Assembly (NCBI RefSeq): GCF_001936575.1 | Contig: NZ_MSMP01000005.1 | Coordinates: 124,001-188,000 of the forward strand | Direction of reading: 5' to 3' | Source: Tenacibaculum agarivorans | Lineage (GTDB): Bacteria > Bacteroidota > Bacteroidia > Flavobacteriales > Flavobacteriaceae | DNA length: 64,000 nt | In this document: piece after piece, positions 7,265 through 16,083 of the stretch | Numbering within the stretch: the stretch's first letter is position 1 | How the letters are laid out: the number at the start of each line of letters is the position of its first letter | Program-made: the position numbers and the translations under genes | Notes under the pieces: model-generated | Database searches by the model: none | Seen by the model: only the letters and a program-made list of their open reading frames with translations | Told to the model about the DNA's origin: nothing

Positions 7265-9178
7265 TTATTTAATCAAATCATAAGAACGTTTGATAAAATT
7301 TGTTAATTCTTCACCATGTAATAAATTTTGAGAAAGCTTAGCTAAATCAAAAGCTTGAGATACTAATGCTTTTTGCTTTTCTTCATCAGCATTTAAAATA
7401 TCAGATACTAATTCGTGGTTTGTATTTACTACTAAATTATACATTTCAGGCATATTACCCATACCCATCATACCACCACCTCCAGAAGCACTCATTTCTT
7501 TCATTCTACGCATAAATTCTGGAACAGTGATTAAGAAAGGAGAAGCAGAAGAATCCATAGCCTCTAACTGAACTGTATAACTTGAGTTGTTTACAGCTCC
7601 TTCAATAACAGGCTTAAGTTTTTCTTTTTCTTCGTCAGAAAGTTTAGAAATTACCGTGTCATCTTTCTTGATTAAGTTGTCAACATGATCAGCATCTACA
7701 CGCTTAAATTGAATTTTAGCATCACCAGCTGAAGTCTCTAATTTTTGCATTAAATGCGAAACAATCGGAGAGTCTAATAATAATACTTTATATCCTTTAG
7801 CTCTTGCATCTTGAATGTAACTGTGTTGTGCATCTTTATTAGCTGCATATAAAATTACATGATTACCATCCTTATCTGTTTGTGCATCTTTTGTTTTTTC
7901 TACAAGCTCTTCATAAGTAAAGAAAGTATCGTCAACAGTAGGGTATAAGGCAAACTTCTTTGCTTTATCGAAGAATTTATCTTCTGATAACATTCCGTAT
8001 TCAATGATCACTTTAATATCGTTCCATTTTTTCTCAAAATCTTCACGATCTTTTTTGAATAAAGAAGCAAGTTTATCCGCTACTTTTTTAGTGATGTAAC
8101 CAGAAATCTTTTTAACTGCACCATCAGCTTGTAAGTATGAACGAGATACATTTAAAGGAATATCTGGAGAATCAATCACACCTTTTAACATTTGTAAGAA
8201 ATCTGGAACAATTCCTTCTACGTTATCAGTTACAAATACTTGATTTTGGTATAGTTGAATTTTATCCTTTTGAATATCCATGTTTTGAGATAAACGTGGG
8301 AAATATAGAATACCTGTTAAGTTAAAAGGATAATCTACATTCAAATGGATATTGAATAAAGGCTCTTCAAATTGCATTGGATACAATTCTCTGTAGAAAT
8401 TCTTATAATCTTCTTCCTCTAAATCAGCAGGCTTTTTAGTCCATGCAGGATTGGTATTATTGATGATATTATCTACATCGATTTGCTTATGAGGCTCAGT
8501 AGTTTCCTTACCATCTTCATCCTTAGTTGTTTTAGGTGTGAAATCTGGATCATTTACTTTTTTAGTACCGAATTTTATAGGAATTTGATTGAAACGGTTG
8601 TATTTAGTTAATAAACCAGAAATTTTTTGATCTTCTAAAAAGTCTTTTTCATCTTCAGAAATATGAAGAATAATTTCTGTACCTCTTTCTGTCTTATCAT
8701 GTGCCTCTAAAGTGTATTCAGGAGAACCATCACAAATCCAATGCGCAGCAGACTCTTCTTTATATGATTTGGTAATGATCTCTACTTTATCTGCTACCAT
8801 AAAAGCAGAATAGAAACCTAATCCAAAATGTCCGATAACACCAGTTTCGTTGTTAGAATCTTTATACTTTTCTAAAAATTCTTCAGCACCAGAAAAAGCG
8901 ATTTGATTGATATACTTTTCTACTTCTTCAGCAGTCATCCCAAGTCCTTGGTCTATAATGTGAAGTGTATTATTGTCTTTATCTATTTTAATTTCTATTT
9001 GAGGAGTCCCATAGTCAACTTTAGCTTCTCCAATAGAAATTAAGTGTTTCAATTTAGTCGTTGCATCTGTCGCATTTGAAATTAACTCTCTTAAGAAAAT
9101 TTCATGATCTGAATACAAGAATTTTTTAATTAGTGGGAAAATATTTTCCACTGATACATTAATATTTCCTTTACCCAT
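7265..9178 (-). CDS. htpG: Molecular chaperone HtpG (Hsp90)
   Basis: A 637-residue ATP-dependent chaperone, the usual length for bacterial Hsp90. The N-terminal GHKL ATPase motifs are intact: ELISNATDA (31-39, catalytic Glu31 and Asn35), IDQGLGMT (75-82) and the lid GHFGLGFYS (116-124). The middle domain (LYVRRVFI-equivalent region, then the NVSRSYLQ catalytic-arginine loop) and C-terminal dimerisation domain follow. A Gly/Met-rich stretch (GGGGMMGMGNMPEM) near residue 570 fits the hydrophobic client-contact helix region. It is monocistronic with its own terminator. A TGTCA-N3-TGACA dyad lies about 70 bp upstream. Confidence 0.97.
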   Translation of the reverse strand: MGKGNINVSVENIFPLIKKFLYSDHEIFLRELISNATDATTKLKHLISIGEAKVDYGTPQIEIKIDKDNNTLHIIDQGLGMTAEEVEKYINQIAFSGAEEFLEKYKDSNNETGVIGHFGLGFYSAFMVADKVEIITKSYKEESAAHWICDGSPEYTLEAHDKTERGTEIILHISEDEKDFLEDQKISGLLTKYNRFNQIPIKFGTKKVNDPDFTPKTTKDEDGKETTEPHKQIDVDNIINNTNPAWTKKPADLEEEDYKNFYRELYPMQFEEPLFNIHLNVDYPFNLTGILYFPRLSQNMDIQKDKIQLYQNQVFVTDNVEGIVPDFLQMLKGVIDSPDIPLNVSRSYLQADGAVKKISGYITKKVADKLASLFKKDREDFEKKWNDIKVIIEYGMLSEDKFFDKAKKFALYPTVDDTFFTYEELVEKTKDAQTDKDGNHVILYAANKDAQHSYIQDARAKGYKVLLLDSPIVSHLMQKLETSAGDAKIQFKRVDADHVDNLIKKDDTVISKLSDEEKEKLKPVIEGAVNNSSYTVQLEAMDSSASPFLITVPEFMRRMKEMSASGGGGMMGMGNMPEMYNLVVNTNHELVSDILNADEEKQKALVSQAFDLAKLSQNLLHGEELTNFIKRSYDLIK

Positions 9179-9246
9179 TGTTTGTTGATTTTTTTTAATT
9201 TAAATACAACACCTCAGTGTCAAAAAAAATACCAAATAAAAAAAAG

Positions 9247-9259
9247 TGTCAGGTTGACA
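9247..9259. promoter_or_regulatory. TGTCA-N3-TGACA dyad upstream of htpG
   Basis: A perfect 5-bp inverted repeat with a 3-bp spacer, about 70 bp before the htpG start, overlapping the stop codon of the neighbouring MFS gene. A further TGTCA half-site occurs at about 9220. Position fits a stress-response operator, but I cannot link it to a named regulator. Confidence 0.35.
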
Positions 9260-10496
9260 GAAATTGTTGTTTTGATTTTACTGATTTGTAAAAAAGAACA
9301 GAAGCGATTAAGCCAATTATAGAGCTTACCAAAAAGAAAATAAATAAATATTGATAACCATGTATACCTCCAACTTCATCTAAATAATAGCCTTCTATTG
9401 GGCCTAAAAAAATATCTGGAGAAAACCCTACTACAGATAGTACTCCAACAACGGTTCCTGTGATGGTCAATGATATTTTAGCCTCTTCTAAAACAGTAAA
9501 ATATAGTGCCCTTAAAGTATAAACTCCCACTAAAGAACTTGTTAATAATAAGAAAGATGAATTAAACATTGTACCATTAAAGACTAATAAAAAGCCTCCT
9601 AAAGACATTACAGAAAAACCAATGATCAACCATTTTGATGGATTGGAGTTTTTAGCAAAGAAAATAACAAGTAAACAAACTATGGGTCTTAAATAGGAAA
9701 AGAAAGTACCTAGTTGTGCAGATTCTTTGGCATTGTAACCATGTATTTCATTGGCATATTGAGTGAAAATATCAGCGACTCTAAAACCTATATATGAAGT
9801 TAAAACAATAACCATTAAAATCCATATTACAGGATACTGAAGAGCTTTTAAAATATTAGTTCTGTTTTTATTTGTAGTTGTAATTTTTGAAGGGTCTCCG
9901 AAGCTGGGAGAAAATAGCATTAAACCAGCAACAAGAACTATTAATACTGAAGTGATTAAATACACTTTATTCATTGCATTTTGTAACAGTAATGGAGAAG
10001 AATATTGATCTATTGAAATTGAAGAAATAATGACAACTCCAATAGTGCCTACTACAGCAGCTACTATTCCTCTACCACCTTCTAATAATCCAAAAGCTAA
10101 AATTTGTTGTTGTTTACCACCCCATAAGCGAGTAGCCTTAATTAAAGGAGACCAGAATAACATAATAGTTGTTATTCCCCAATAAATGTACAATAAATAT
10201 AGTGTGGATAACGTAGGATATAAAATCCAAACGAAACCTCCAAGGCCTGTTAAAAACAAAGCAATACTCATTAAATATTTTAATTGAAATCTATCAGCAA
10301 TAAGACCACCTAAGAAATAAGATATCATTGCAGAAATTCCATATAAAGTGAAGCAAATCCCTATGCTTTTATTATCAATATTAAATGCTGTTAAAAAAGT
10401 AGGTCTAAAAATTCGAATTAACATAAAAGGCAATGCATAAATGATTTCTGAGGCCAGAATCAATAAGCTAATTTGAAATACCTTTTTATAGTTCAT
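9249..10496 (-). CDS. MFS transporter
   Basis: A 415-residue integral membrane protein with about 12 hydrophobic helices, the size and pattern of a major facilitator carrier. The loop between helices 2 and 3 has GGLIADRFQLKY, the degenerate form of the MFS motif GxxxDrxGrr, and GLLEGGRGIVAA lies in the helix 4-5 region. The second half holds a similar small loop. Substrate cannot be read from sequence. It is transcribed toward htpG (70 bp apart) and diverges from the fabH-type gene. The arrangement resembles sugar or organic-acid carriers of the OPA/ACS type, but that is weak. Confidence 0.85.
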   Translation of the reverse strand: MNYKKVFQISLLILASEIIYALPFMLIRIFRPTFLTAFNIDNKSIGICFTLYGISAMISYFLGGLIADRFQLKYLMSIALFLTGLGGFVWILYPTLSTLYLLYIYWGITTIMLFWSPLIKATRLWGGKQQQILAFGLLEGGRGIVAAVVGTIGVVIISSISIDQYSSPLLLQNAMNKVYLITSVLIVLVAGLMLFSPSFGDPSKITTTNKNRTNILKALQYPVIWILMVIVLTSYIGFRVADIFTQYANEIHGYNAKESAQLGTFFSYLRPIVCLLVIFFAKNSNPSKWLIIGFSVMSLGGFLLVFNGTMFNSSFLLLTSSLVGVYTLRALYFTVLEEAKISLTITGTVVGVLSVVGFSPDIFLGPIEGYYLDEVGGIHGYQYLFIFFLVSSIIGLIASVLFYKSVKSKQQFLST

Positions 10497-10796
10497 TTTG
10501 GAAATTTAAGAAAATGTTTTCATAAATAATAATGCTTTACTTGTGTTTGTGAAGTTTTGATAATAAAAAATTGAATAATAGTCACTGTTTTTGAGTCTGA
10601 TATGTAGAAGTGAAAATTATCATAATTTATGATGTTTTTTTATAAGTTCTTCTTTTAATTTTAAAGTATTGTTATGACAACTTGACATTTGTATTAACTT
10701 TATGTGAAGTCATTTTGTTGGTAGATTATAAAATTCATACTTTTACAGGCTTTTAAGGCACAAACAAAGACAACTAAAATTTTTTAACCAATTCGT
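10497..10796. other. Divergent intergenic region, MFS / fabH
   Basis: A 300-bp AT-rich spacer between two divergently transcribed genes, so it should hold both promoters. No clean TTG-spacer-TAnnTTTG pair was found; TAACTTTA near 10695 is the nearest -7-like box for the fabH side. No small ORF, hairpin terminator or repeat was seen. Confidence 0.5.
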
Positions 10797-11804
10797 ATGT
10801 ATAGTTCAAAAATTACGGGGTTAGGTTATTATGTACCTGAAAATGTGGTAACTAATAACGATTTAACACAATGGATGGAAACTAGCGATGAATGGATTCA
10901 GGAAAGAACTGGAATCAAAGAGCGTCGTTGGATAGACCCAAAAACCGAAGACACCACAGCTGTTATGGGAGCTAAAGCTGCTAGAATAGCTATTGAAAGA
11001 GCTGGATTAACAAAAGATGATATAGATTTTATCGTTTTTGCAACGTTAAGTCCTGATATGTATTTCCCAGGTGGTGGAGTGCAGATACAAGATATGTTAG
11101 ATATGCCTACTATAGGAGCTTTAGATGTACGTAATCAATGTTCAGGTTTTATCTATTCTTTATCTGTAGCTGATCAGTTTATCAAAACTGGTATGTACAA
11201 AAACATTCTAGTTATAGGTTCTGAAAATCACTCAGGAGGATTGGAAAGATCTACTAGAGGTAGGGGAGTAACCGTTATTTTTGGAGATGGAGCAGGAGCA
11301 GCTGTACTATCGAGATGTGAAGAAGAAGGAAAAGGAATTTTATCTTCTCACTTACATTCTGAAGGTAAACATGCTGAAGAGTTAGCGCTGATGGGGCCTT
11401 CAACTAACCGTTGGGTACCAGAAATCATAGAAGCTAATGATCCTGATGATACTTCGTATTTTCCACATATGAACGGACAATTTGTATTTAAGCACGCAGT
11501 AGTTCGTTTTTCTGAAGCAATCATTGAAGGTTTACAGGCTAATGGATTGCAAAAAGATGATATAGATATGTTAATTCCACACCAAGCAAATTTAAGAATA
11601 GCTCAGTTTATTCAGAAAAAGTTTGAGTTGGCTAATGATAAAGTATATAATAATATCATGCGTTATGGGAATACTACTGCAGCCTCTATTATTATTGCAT
11701 TAACAGAAGCTTGGGAAGAAGGAAAGATTAAAGACAATGATTTAGTTGTTTTAGCAGCCTTTGGTAGTGGATTTACTTGGGGGTCAGTAGTGATTCGTTG
11801 GTAA
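10797..11804 (+). CDS. fabH: 3-oxoacyl-ACP synthase III (FabH-type)
   Basis: A 335-residue thiolase-fold condensing enzyme. The catalytic triad is complete: Cys115 in RNQCSGF, His262 in IPHQANLRI and Asn292 in YGNTTAAS. N-terminal landmarks LGYYVPENVVTN and TSDEWIQERTGIKERRW fit the family. FabH condenses acetyl-CoA or branched acyl-CoA with malonyl-ACP to start fatty acid synthesis. The usual plsX/rpmF neighbours of a housekeeping fabH are not next to it, and it is slightly longer than E. coli FabH, so it could be a second KAS III used for branched or specialised acyl chains. It is a single-gene unit closed by a strong terminator. Confidence 0.85.
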   Translation: MYSSKITGLGYYVPENVVTNNDLTQWMETSDEWIQERTGIKERRWIDPKTEDTTAVMGAKAARIAIERAGLTKDDIDFIVFATLSPDMYFPGGGVQIQDMLDMPTIGALDVRNQCSGFIYSLSVADQFIKTGMYKNILVIGSENHSGGLERSTRGRGVTVIFGDGAGAAVLSRCEEEGKGILSSHLHSEGKHAEELALMGPSTNRWVPEIIEANDPDDTSYFPHMNGQFVFKHAVVRFSEAIIEGLQANGLQKDDIDMLIPHQANLRIAQFIQKKFELANDKVYNNIMRYGNTTAASIIIALTEAWEEGKIKDNDLVVLAAFGSGFTWGSVVIRW

Positions 11805-11828
11805 TAAATTTACGACAATAAAATATTT

Positions 11829-11863
11829 AAAAAGCCTTGCAATTTATCATTGCAAGGCTTTTT
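11829..11863 (+). terminator. Intrinsic terminator after fabH
   Basis: Perfect 15-bp stem (11829-11843 with 11849-11863; core AAGCCTTGCAAT / ATTGCAAGGCTT) with a TTATC loop and a T-rich tail. Its A-rich left side may also let it stop the short minus-strand gene that ends at 11876. Confidence 0.92.
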
Positions 11864-11875
11864 AATTTTTTAGTA

Positions 11876-12016
11876 TTAATCATCACATATAATGACACGA
11901 GGTGGTCTACCATTATTTTTGTCGACACAGTTACTCTTATCATCAAGGGGATAAGCTTTTTCACCTATTATTTTTTTTAACTCTGACTTGTTTAAGATTT
12001 TGCCTAGATTTTTCAT
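11876..12016 (-). CDS. Small leader-type peptide, 46 aa, unknown
   Basis: An unlisted short ORF starting at ATG 12016. The first half (MKNLGKILNKSELKKIIGEK) closely resembles the leaders of the peptide cluster at 48.1-48.8 kb: MKNL start, a hydrophobic Leu pair, then an E/K-rich helix ending in KKIIG. Here the double glycine is replaced by Gly-Glu. The putative core is about 26 residues with two cysteines (DDKSNC and VIICDD) and a basic NNGRPPR segment. Bacteroidota genomes often carry orphan peptides with such leaders. It lies between two convergent or same-strand genes, with no export or modification gene next to it. Coding status is supported mainly by the leader similarity. Confidence 0.6.
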   Translation of the reverse strand: MKNLGKILNKSELKKIIGEKAYPLDDKSNCVDKNNGRPPRVIICDD

Positions 12017-12241
12017 TATAATTTATTTTAAGGTTAATAATTAATTTTAAATATAGTTAGAAGTCTTAAGGTGCAGTGTGTAATTTCAATAAAGAAATCG
12101 ATTGAATAATGTGAGTTTCATATAATACTTAAAGACTTTCTTTAACTCCTAAACTTAATATATTAAAGAGGTGATTTTTGCTTCATTTCGATATAGTTTT
12201 CCCGACTTTAGAAGCATAAATAAAACTTTTATCCAAGTAAT

Positions 12242-14623
12242 TTATAATAATCCTTTTTGTTTTTCATTATTGTCTCTATATTTTCGCTCTCTTTCTCTAT
12301 TTTTTCCACTTCCAAAATTATAGGTAAACCCTACGTAGATTAAATCTAACTCAAGGTCATAATGAACATTTTGAGGAAAAGGATTGTTAGAAATGATATT
12401 GAAATCTCGATTGTTAAAAATATCATTACCTCGTATATTTAAACTTCCATTTCCATCAAATAAAGAAAATCTGGCACTAGCATTAAAGTAAGTATAAGGC
12501 TCTAAAGTTTGTTGAATAGTTGCATTTCTTCCTCTATAAATTGCATCAAATTGAAGCTTTATTTTCTTTGAAACACGTAAAGAATTTCTAATTCGTCCTT
12601 TAATATTAGTATTGGTTATATTTTCTAAACGATTATTAAGAAAACCCTGAGATTGTTGAATATAAGTTTCTAAAGAAGGAGAGATGCTCCACCATTGTAT
12701 AGCTTTGTATTTAGCAGACATCTCCATACCAAAATCATCCGCGTAGTCATAGTTTATAAATGTTCGTAACTGACGATCTGGGTTTACTGGATCTGTTTGA
12801 ATTAGAGCGCCAATATAATCATTAGATCTTCTATAAAATGCACCTAAAGATAAAAAGCCTTTTTTAAAATTTTTAGTATAATTAAACTCTACAGAATTAG
12901 TGAACTGCTGACGTAAATTAGGATTACCTACAGAAACAGTTAAGGGAGAATACCATTCTAAAATAGAGTATACATGATAAATAGAAGGTCTATTAACTCT
13001 TCTACTATAGCTGATTTGAAAAGAATCATCATCTGTAAGTTGGTATAACAAAAATGCAGAAGGATATAATGAAAATACGTCTTGTTTTATTGCTGAGTCT
13101 CCCTGCGTAGGATTAGTAAAAAAAGCGTCTAATTTTAGTTGTTCTGCTCGTAAACCGCTCTGAAAAGAAAATTTTCCAAACTCTTTATTGAAATTAATAT
13201 AACCAGAGAATATATCTCTATCATACGTTAGTTTAGTATTACCAAAAGGTTGTATGGTTGGTGGGGTTATTTGAATTTGTTGATTTGTAATAATGTTATT
13301 TGCAACATTTCGTTTTCTATATTCCAAACCAATTTCTATGTTTCCTTTTTCTATAGGTTTGGTATAATCAATATTTGCAAGCCATAATTTTCTAGTATGC
13401 TCAATAGTGGAGTTAAAATTTAAAATTGAACTGCCATCTAAAGCATCTGTATTATTAGCAACTTCAGGTTCTTCAAATATACTATAGTTCAATTCTAATT
13501 CTAATTGCTGGCCTTTTTTATCAAAATTATGAAGATATCCTATATTATAAGTTTCATCTCTTAAATTATAATCAGAAAAATATGTGGTATTAGAAGTTTG
13601 AATATTATTTTCTAAAATAGTAGTTTGAGTACGTAAAGAATTAGGATTAAAACCTTGGGAAGTATATATAGAAAGTATATTTTGTTCATATAGTGTGATA
13701 TCTGCACCAATCCTAAAATTATGTCCTTGTGAGTCATTTAAAAAATCTAAGTTTTGGAATAAATCAATGTCAGTTCTATCATAAGAAAAAATAGTAGCAT
13801 AATCTCCAAAATTATAGCTATAATTTCCGTAAAAATTAACTTTACCAGTTTTATAATTGGATTCGAAATAAAAATCTGGTCTAGTATTTTTACTATGTTC
13901 AACTCCCGCAGAAATACTTCCATTGAAACCAATTTGAGCATTCTTTTTTAAAACTAAATTTATGAGTCCACTCATACCTTCAGGACTATATTTAGCAGAA
14001 GGATTGGTAATTATTTCTACTTGTTTTATTGAATTAGATCGTATTTGCCGCAATAATTGATCATTATCTAAATTAGAAGGTTTTCCATCAACAAGAATTC
14101 TCACATTATCATTACCTCGTAAACTAACGGTTCCATTTACAGGATCAACATCTAAAGTAGGTAGGTTTTGTAATAGTTGTAAAGCATTAGCTCCAGAGGC
14201 AGATAAATCCTTGCCTACATTAATAATTTTTCGATCTATTTTTTGAACTAGAGAAGCGGTCTCACCTTTAATTTCTACATTTTCTAAAGTGTTGTTACTT
14301 TCTTCTAGGAGCAGCGTACCCAAATCTACTTTTGGATTATCTTTATTAAGGTAAATAGTTTTTTGAATAGTTCTATAACCTATAGATTGAATTTCTACAA
14401 ACAATTGTTGAAAAGGTAGTTTTTTTATAATAAACAACCCATTTTCATTGGAAATACCCCCCGAAACAATTTCCTTTTTATTGTTTTTACATACTACAGA
14501 AACATATGGAACCGCTTTTTTAGAGACCTGATCAATCACTTTTCCAGATAGCTCACCTTTTTGTGCATAAGATCCAGCTATAGACAATAGGAGTGTAAAG
14601 AAAAATAGGTAACAATTTTTCAA
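12242..14623 (-). CDS. TonB-receptor-like outer-membrane beta-barrel protein
   Basis: A 793-residue protein with a signal peptide (cleavage near SYAQ, residue 20). Order of domains: CarboxypepD_reg-like sandwich (about 21-110, GELSGKVIDQVSKKAVPYVSV), a plug domain (about 120-225, with DGKPSNLDNDQLLRQIRS and SAKYSPEGMSGLINLVLKK), then a long aromatic-rich barrel of the outer-membrane beta-barrel family 3 type. This is the common flavobacterial TonB-dependent-receptor-like class that lacks a SusD partner. The basic C-terminus (GKNRERERKYRDNNEKQKG) is unusual for a barrel, which normally ends in an aromatic residue. No ligand can be inferred from the neighbours. Confidence 0.85.
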   Translation of the reverse strand: MKNCYLFFFTLLLSIAGSYAQKGELSGKVIDQVSKKAVPYVSVVCKNNKKEIVSGGISNENGLFIIKKLPFQQLFVEIQSIGYRTIQKTIYLNKDNPKVDLGTLLLEESNNTLENVEIKGETASLVQKIDRKIINVGKDLSASGANALQLLQNLPTLDVDPVNGTVSLRGNDNVRILVDGKPSNLDNDQLLRQIRSNSIKQVEIITNPSAKYSPEGMSGLINLVLKKNAQIGFNGSISAGVEHSKNTRPDFYFESNYKTGKVNFYGNYSYNFGDYATIFSYDRTDIDLFQNLDFLNDSQGHNFRIGADITLYEQNILSIYTSQGFNPNSLRTQTTILENNIQTSNTTYFSDYNLRDETYNIGYLHNFDKKGQQLELELNYSIFEEPEVANNTDALDGSSILNFNSTIEHTRKLWLANIDYTKPIEKGNIEIGLEYRKRNVANNIITNQQIQITPPTIQPFGNTKLTYDRDIFSGYINFNKEFGKFSFQSGLRAEQLKLDAFFTNPTQGDSAIKQDVFSLYPSAFLLYQLTDDDSFQISYSRRVNRPSIYHVYSILEWYSPLTVSVGNPNLRQQFTNSVEFNYTKNFKKGFLSLGAFYRRSNDYIGALIQTDPVNPDRQLRTFINYDYADDFGMEMSAKYKAIQWWSISPSLETYIQQSQGFLNNRLENITNTNIKGRIRNSLRVSKKIKLQFDAIYRGRNATIQQTLEPYTYFNASARFSLFDGNGSLNIRGNDIFNNRDFNIISNNPFPQNVHYDLELDLIYVGFTYNFGSGKNRERERKYRDNNEKQKGLL

Positions 14624-14937
14624 TTTTAGAAGGATTTTGTTTGGTTAATTAATGTTGCCTAAATTATGAAAACAAATTAGAATTTTGTTAGTTTTTATAA
14701 AAAAATATAAAATAACTTTACTTATTTAAGAATAGTAGTGGTTTCTATATAATAATCAATTTCTTCTATTACTTCAAAAGCAAAGTAATAGCATGAAAAC
14801 TTGTTATGATTGACTAATTTATGAAAGCTATCTATGATTTTAATGATGAGAGCTTAAATTACTATGTATCTACTATAAATTGTCTATTTGGTGTTTTTTA
14901 AGTATGTATACTCTATTTCTAAAAATTTTAACTCAGA
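14624..14937. other. Intergenic region with one hairpin
   Basis: A 314-bp gene-free AT-rich stretch upstream of the barrel gene (12242-14623, minus) and downstream of the thioesterase gene (minus). It holds a perfect 9-bp inverted repeat, CTATTACTT (14766-14774) with AAGTAATAG (14783-14791), loop CAAAAGCA. The hairpin lacks a T-run on either strand, so it is not a clear terminator. No ORF with leader-peptide features was found. Confidence 0.5.
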
Positions 14938-15498
14938 TTAACTATTTGAATCGTCGAGTTCAATCTTAACATTATGTTTCTCTAAATCTTTTAAATAATT
15001 TTCAGGTATAAAATGTTCGGCATCAAACTCTTCCCTACGTTTTCTTTTCATTTCAACTCGTTTTACAGCTTTTAGAAAACGTCTTAACTCTAAAGGATCG
15101 TTTACAATTAATCCAGGAACAGCTACATTTTTCCCCTCATCATTTTTAGCCACCATAGTAAAATAAGATGAATTACAATGATTTATAGTTCCTGTTTGTA
15201 TGTTTTGCGATTCTACACGTATTCCAACAACCATAGAAGTTCTACCAACATAATTAATAGAAGCTTTCATAGTAACCAATTCACCAACTTCTATAGAATT
15301 TAAAAAATCTACAGTATCTACAGATGCAGTAACACAGTACGTTCCAGAGTGTTTAGAAGCACAAGCGAATGCAATCTGATCCATTAAATTTAAAATATAT
15401 CCACCATGAATTTTACCACTAAAATTAGCATGTGAAGGCAACATTAATTCTGATATAGTAATTCTAGTATCTTCTACTTGTTTATAATTATTCTTCAT
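14938..15498 (-). CDS. Hotdog-fold acyl-CoA thioesterase
   Basis: A 186-residue cytoplasmic protein of the YciA/BFIT-like acyl-CoA hydrolase group. The signature of the hotdog helix, SGKIHGGYILNLMDQIAF (28-45), carries the catalytic acidic residue of this family, followed by VTASVDTVDFLNSIEVGELV and VGRTSMVVGIRVESQN. It should hydrolyse acyl-CoA to free fatty acid and CoA. The C-terminal ~45 residues are strongly charged, with a KRVEMKRKRREEF helix. The start overlaps the end of the upstream gene by 11 bp, so the two are translationally coupled. Confidence 0.88.
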   Translation of the reverse strand: MKNNYKQVEDTRITISELMLPSHANFSGKIHGGYILNLMDQIAFACASKHSGTYCVTASVDTVDFLNSIEVGELVTMKASINYVGRTSMVVGIRVESQNIQTGTINHCNSSYFTMVAKNDEGKNVAVPGLIVNDPLELRRFLKAVKRVEMKRKRREEFDAEHFIPENYLKDLEKHNVKIELDDSNS

Positions 15499-15877
15499 CC
15501 TTTTTTGATCTTAATCCACTAAAATGAGGTGAGTTTTCTTGTTCAACTTTAGTAATAAAGTATTTAGTATCACCCAACCAAAAGAACTTTCCAAAACGTT
15601 CTTTATAGCTAAGTTTTACATAACGTCCTTGGTATTTTTGTAAATCTTTAATAACCTTAGTTTCTTTATCCTCTACACTAAATTTAAAAATTTGAGCTCC
15701 AGATATTCCTTGACTGATTTCTCCTTCCCAAGTTTTTACAGCAATTCCCTTTCTACTAAATTTTATCAATTCTCCAGTTCGTACACCTTCACTATACGGA
15801 ACATAATAAATAAAAGCATAATAGGCAGCAGCTAATAGAAAAATTGACAATAAAATAAGCGCTAAAATTTTTTTCAT
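15488..15877 (-). CDS. Small membrane-anchored protein of unknown function
   Basis: A 129-residue protein with an N-terminal hydrophobic helix (residues 4-26, ILALILLSIFLLAAAYYAFIYYV) that is a signal anchor rather than a cleaved peptide. The remaining part is a small beta-rich domain (GVRTGELIKFSRKGIAVKTW, then IFKFSVEDKE and VKLSYKERF). Homologues in flavobacteria are often mis-named 6-phosphogluconate dehydrogenase, but nothing resembling that enzyme is present. Its stop overlaps the thioesterase start, so they form a two-gene operon. Confidence 0.65.
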   Translation of the reverse strand: MKKILALILLSIFLLAAAYYAFIYYVPYSEGVRTGELIKFSRKGIAVKTWEGEISQGISGAQIFKFSVEDKETKVIKDLQKYQGRYVKLSYKERFGKFFWLGDTKYFITKVEQENSPHFSGLRSKKDEE

Positions 15878-16028
15878 TCTTCAGATATATAAATTTAAAT
15901 GATTTTAAAGTCTTGCATTCAAAAATACAACTAAAGTTAGTAAATACAATTGCTAGTTCTTATAATTCATAGTATTATTTATTAAAAATAGATGCTTTAA
16001 AATTCCATAAAAAGTGAATTAAGTTTTC

Positions 16029-16057
16029 TTGTATAAAAGTTAATTATTGTAAGTTTG
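16029..16057 (+). promoter_or_regulatory. Bacteroidota-type promoter of the GlmU-like gene
   Basis: TTG at 16029-16031, an 18-bp spacer and TAAGTTTG at 16050-16057 match the TTG / TAnnTTTG consensus of the Bacteroidota housekeeping sigma factor. The start codon lies 27 bp further on. Confidence 0.65.
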
Positions 16058-16083
16058 TTTAGCTTCAAACAAAGCAATACAAA

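Noticed and set aside
14766..14791. Hairpin as terminator
   Set aside because: Good 9-bp stem but no T-run on either strand.
15488..15877. 6-phosphogluconate dehydrogenase
   Set aside because: The name is attached to similar small flavobacterial proteins, but there is no NADP fold or substrate motif in 129 residues.
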